Assembly (NCBI GenBank): GCA_963796705.1
Contig: CAWCMK010000004.1
Span: 868,001-932,000, forward strand
Source: VRUE01 sp963796705
Lineage (GTDB): Bacteria > Actinomycetota > Thermoleophilia > Solirubrobacterales > 70-9
Direction of reading: 5' to 3'
DNA: 64,000 nucleotides
Shown: positions 63,294 to 64,000 of the stretch, piece after piece
Position numbering within the stretch: the first letter of the stretch is position 1
Layout of the letters: the number at the start of each line of letters is the position of its first letter
Position numbers and translations under genes: made by a program
Notes under the pieces: model-generated
The model's database searches: none
Told to the model about the DNA's origin: nothing
The model's input: only the letters and a program-made list of their open reading frames with translations

Positions 63294-64000
63294 ATGTCCC
63301 AGACCGCCACCGTCGCCCCCAAGAACGGTCTCAAGGGCCTCTCGATAGAGCGGCGGTTTTCGACCGCGGGCACGCATCCCTTCGACGAGCTGGAATGGGA
63401 GATCCGCGATGCGGTGATCGGCGATCCAGAGAACCCGGCCTTCGAGCAGCGCGGCGTCGAGTTCCCCAAGTCCTGGTCCCAGAACGCGACCAATATTGTC
63501 GCCCAGAAGTACTTCCGCGGGCAGCTCGGGACCGACGAGCGCGAGTCGTCTGTCAAACAGATGATCGGTCGTGTCTCGGGAACGATTTCTGACTGGGGCC
63601 GCGAAGGCGGCTACTTCGCCTCTGCGGAGGACGCCGAGGCCTTCGAGATGGAGCTGACCGCGATCCTCATCAACCAGAAGGCTGCCTTCAACTCTCCTGT
63701 CTGGTTCAACGTCGGCTTTGAGGAGCGCCCCCAGTGCTCGGCCTGCTTCATCCTCAGCGTCGAGGACACGATGGAGTCGATCCTCGAGTGGAATACCAAG
63801 GAGGGACGAATCTTTCGCGGCGGTTCGGGCTCGGGGATCAACCTCTCCAACATCCGCGGCTCGATGGAGCCGCTGACCAAGGGCGGCACCGCCAGCGGCC
63901 CGGTGAGCTTCATGCGGGGGGCGGATGCCTGGGCCGGAACGATCAAGTCCGGCGGCAAGACCCGCCGCGCGGCAAAGATGGTCGTGCTCGACGTTGACCA
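63294..64000 (+). CDS. nrdJ: Adenosylcobalamin-dependent ribonucleoside-diphosphate reductase, N-terminal part
   Basis: The first 235 residues of a class II ribonucleotide reductase are present; the gene continues past the window. It starts MSQTATVAPKNGLKGLSIER behind a GGAG sequence. Diagnostic parts are VEFPKSWSQNATNIVAQKYF, INQKAAFNSPVWFNVGFEER, PQCSACFILSVEDTMESILE (first active-site Cys region) and GRIFRGGSGSGINLSNIRGS, then GGTASGPVSFMRGADAWAGT. It makes deoxynucleotides with coenzyme B12 and so works with or without oxygen. Confidence 0.95.
   Translation, partial: MSQTATVAPKNGLKGLSIERRFSTAGTHPFDELEWEIRDAVIGDPENPAFEQRGVEFPKSWSQNATNIVAQKYFRGQLGTDERESSVKQMIGRVSGTISDWGREGGYFASAEDAEAFEMELTAILINQKAAFNSPVWFNVGFEERPQCSACFILSVEDTMESILEWNTKEGRIFRGGSGSGINLSNIRGSMEPLTKGGTASGPVSFMRGADAWAGTIKSGGKTRRAAKMVVLDVD

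Overview
The window is GC-rich chromosomal DNA from a bacterium of the phylum Actinomycetota, most likely class Thermoleophilia (Solirubrobacterales or a neighbour). This placement is an inference from high GC, frequent GTG and TTG starts, S4 and S14 proteins with cysteine zinc sites, a coenzyme B12-type ribonucleotide reductase, a GT2/DUF2304 pair, and the style of the secreted proteins. No 16S rRNA is present to confirm it.

Left part (1-23.3 kb, almost all minus strand): the core translation block. Reading along the minus strand it runs fusA-tuf, then rpsJ-rplC-rplD-rplW-rplB-rpsS-rplV-rpsC-rplP-rpmC-rpsQ-rplN-rplX-rplE-rpsN-rpsH-rplF-rplR-rpsE-rpmD-rplO-secY-adk-map. A secreted penicillin-acylase-family enzyme and an O-methyltransferase follow, in the place where infA would be expected, and then rpmJ-rpsM-rpsK-rpsD-rpoA-rplQ. 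truA converges on rplQ at the left edge. Most adjacent ribosomal genes overlap by 1, 4 or 8 bases, which implies tight translational coupling. Several ribosomal proteins (S17, L5, L22, L10, S5) carry long low-complexity charged extensions.

Middle part (23.3-39.2 kb): rpsL-rpsG lie on the plus strand, divergent from fusA, so the classical str operon is split. They are accompanied by a membrane protein, a HAD-like protein, a flavin monooxygenase and two small proteins. On the minus strand follow rpmG-secE-nusG-rplK-rplA-rplJ-rplL-rpoB-rpoC.

Accessory part (39.2-52 kb): a degenerate RTX-like repeat gene with mobile-element-like debris, an acyl-CoA dehydrogenase, a secreted CocE/X-Pro-peptidase-like hydrolase, a frameshifted secreted protein, tRNA-Thr(GGT) and a cupin. 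Next comes a two-regulator module: a TetR-like ligand-domain protein without a DNA-binding domain beside a complete TetR, each behind the same spaced promoter block, with a secreted protein coupled to the TetR. ArsC, another secreted protein, and a PhoR/PhoB-type two-component pair follow.

Right part (52-64 kb): GT2 glycosyltransferase plus DUF2304; a holB-tmk-topA operon in which topA is of the archaeal type; a sugar epimerase, cupin, aldo/keto reductase, precorrin-2 dehydrogenase, a MarR/YceI/FMN-reductase locus, hemolysin III, and the start of nrdJ.

A recurrent signal is a TANNNT-like -10 hexamer 6-8 bases before the start codon of many lead genes with no Shine-Dalgarno sequence, indicating leaderless mRNAs. 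Reading frames are broken at simple repeats in three genes; these could be sequencing errors or real mutations.
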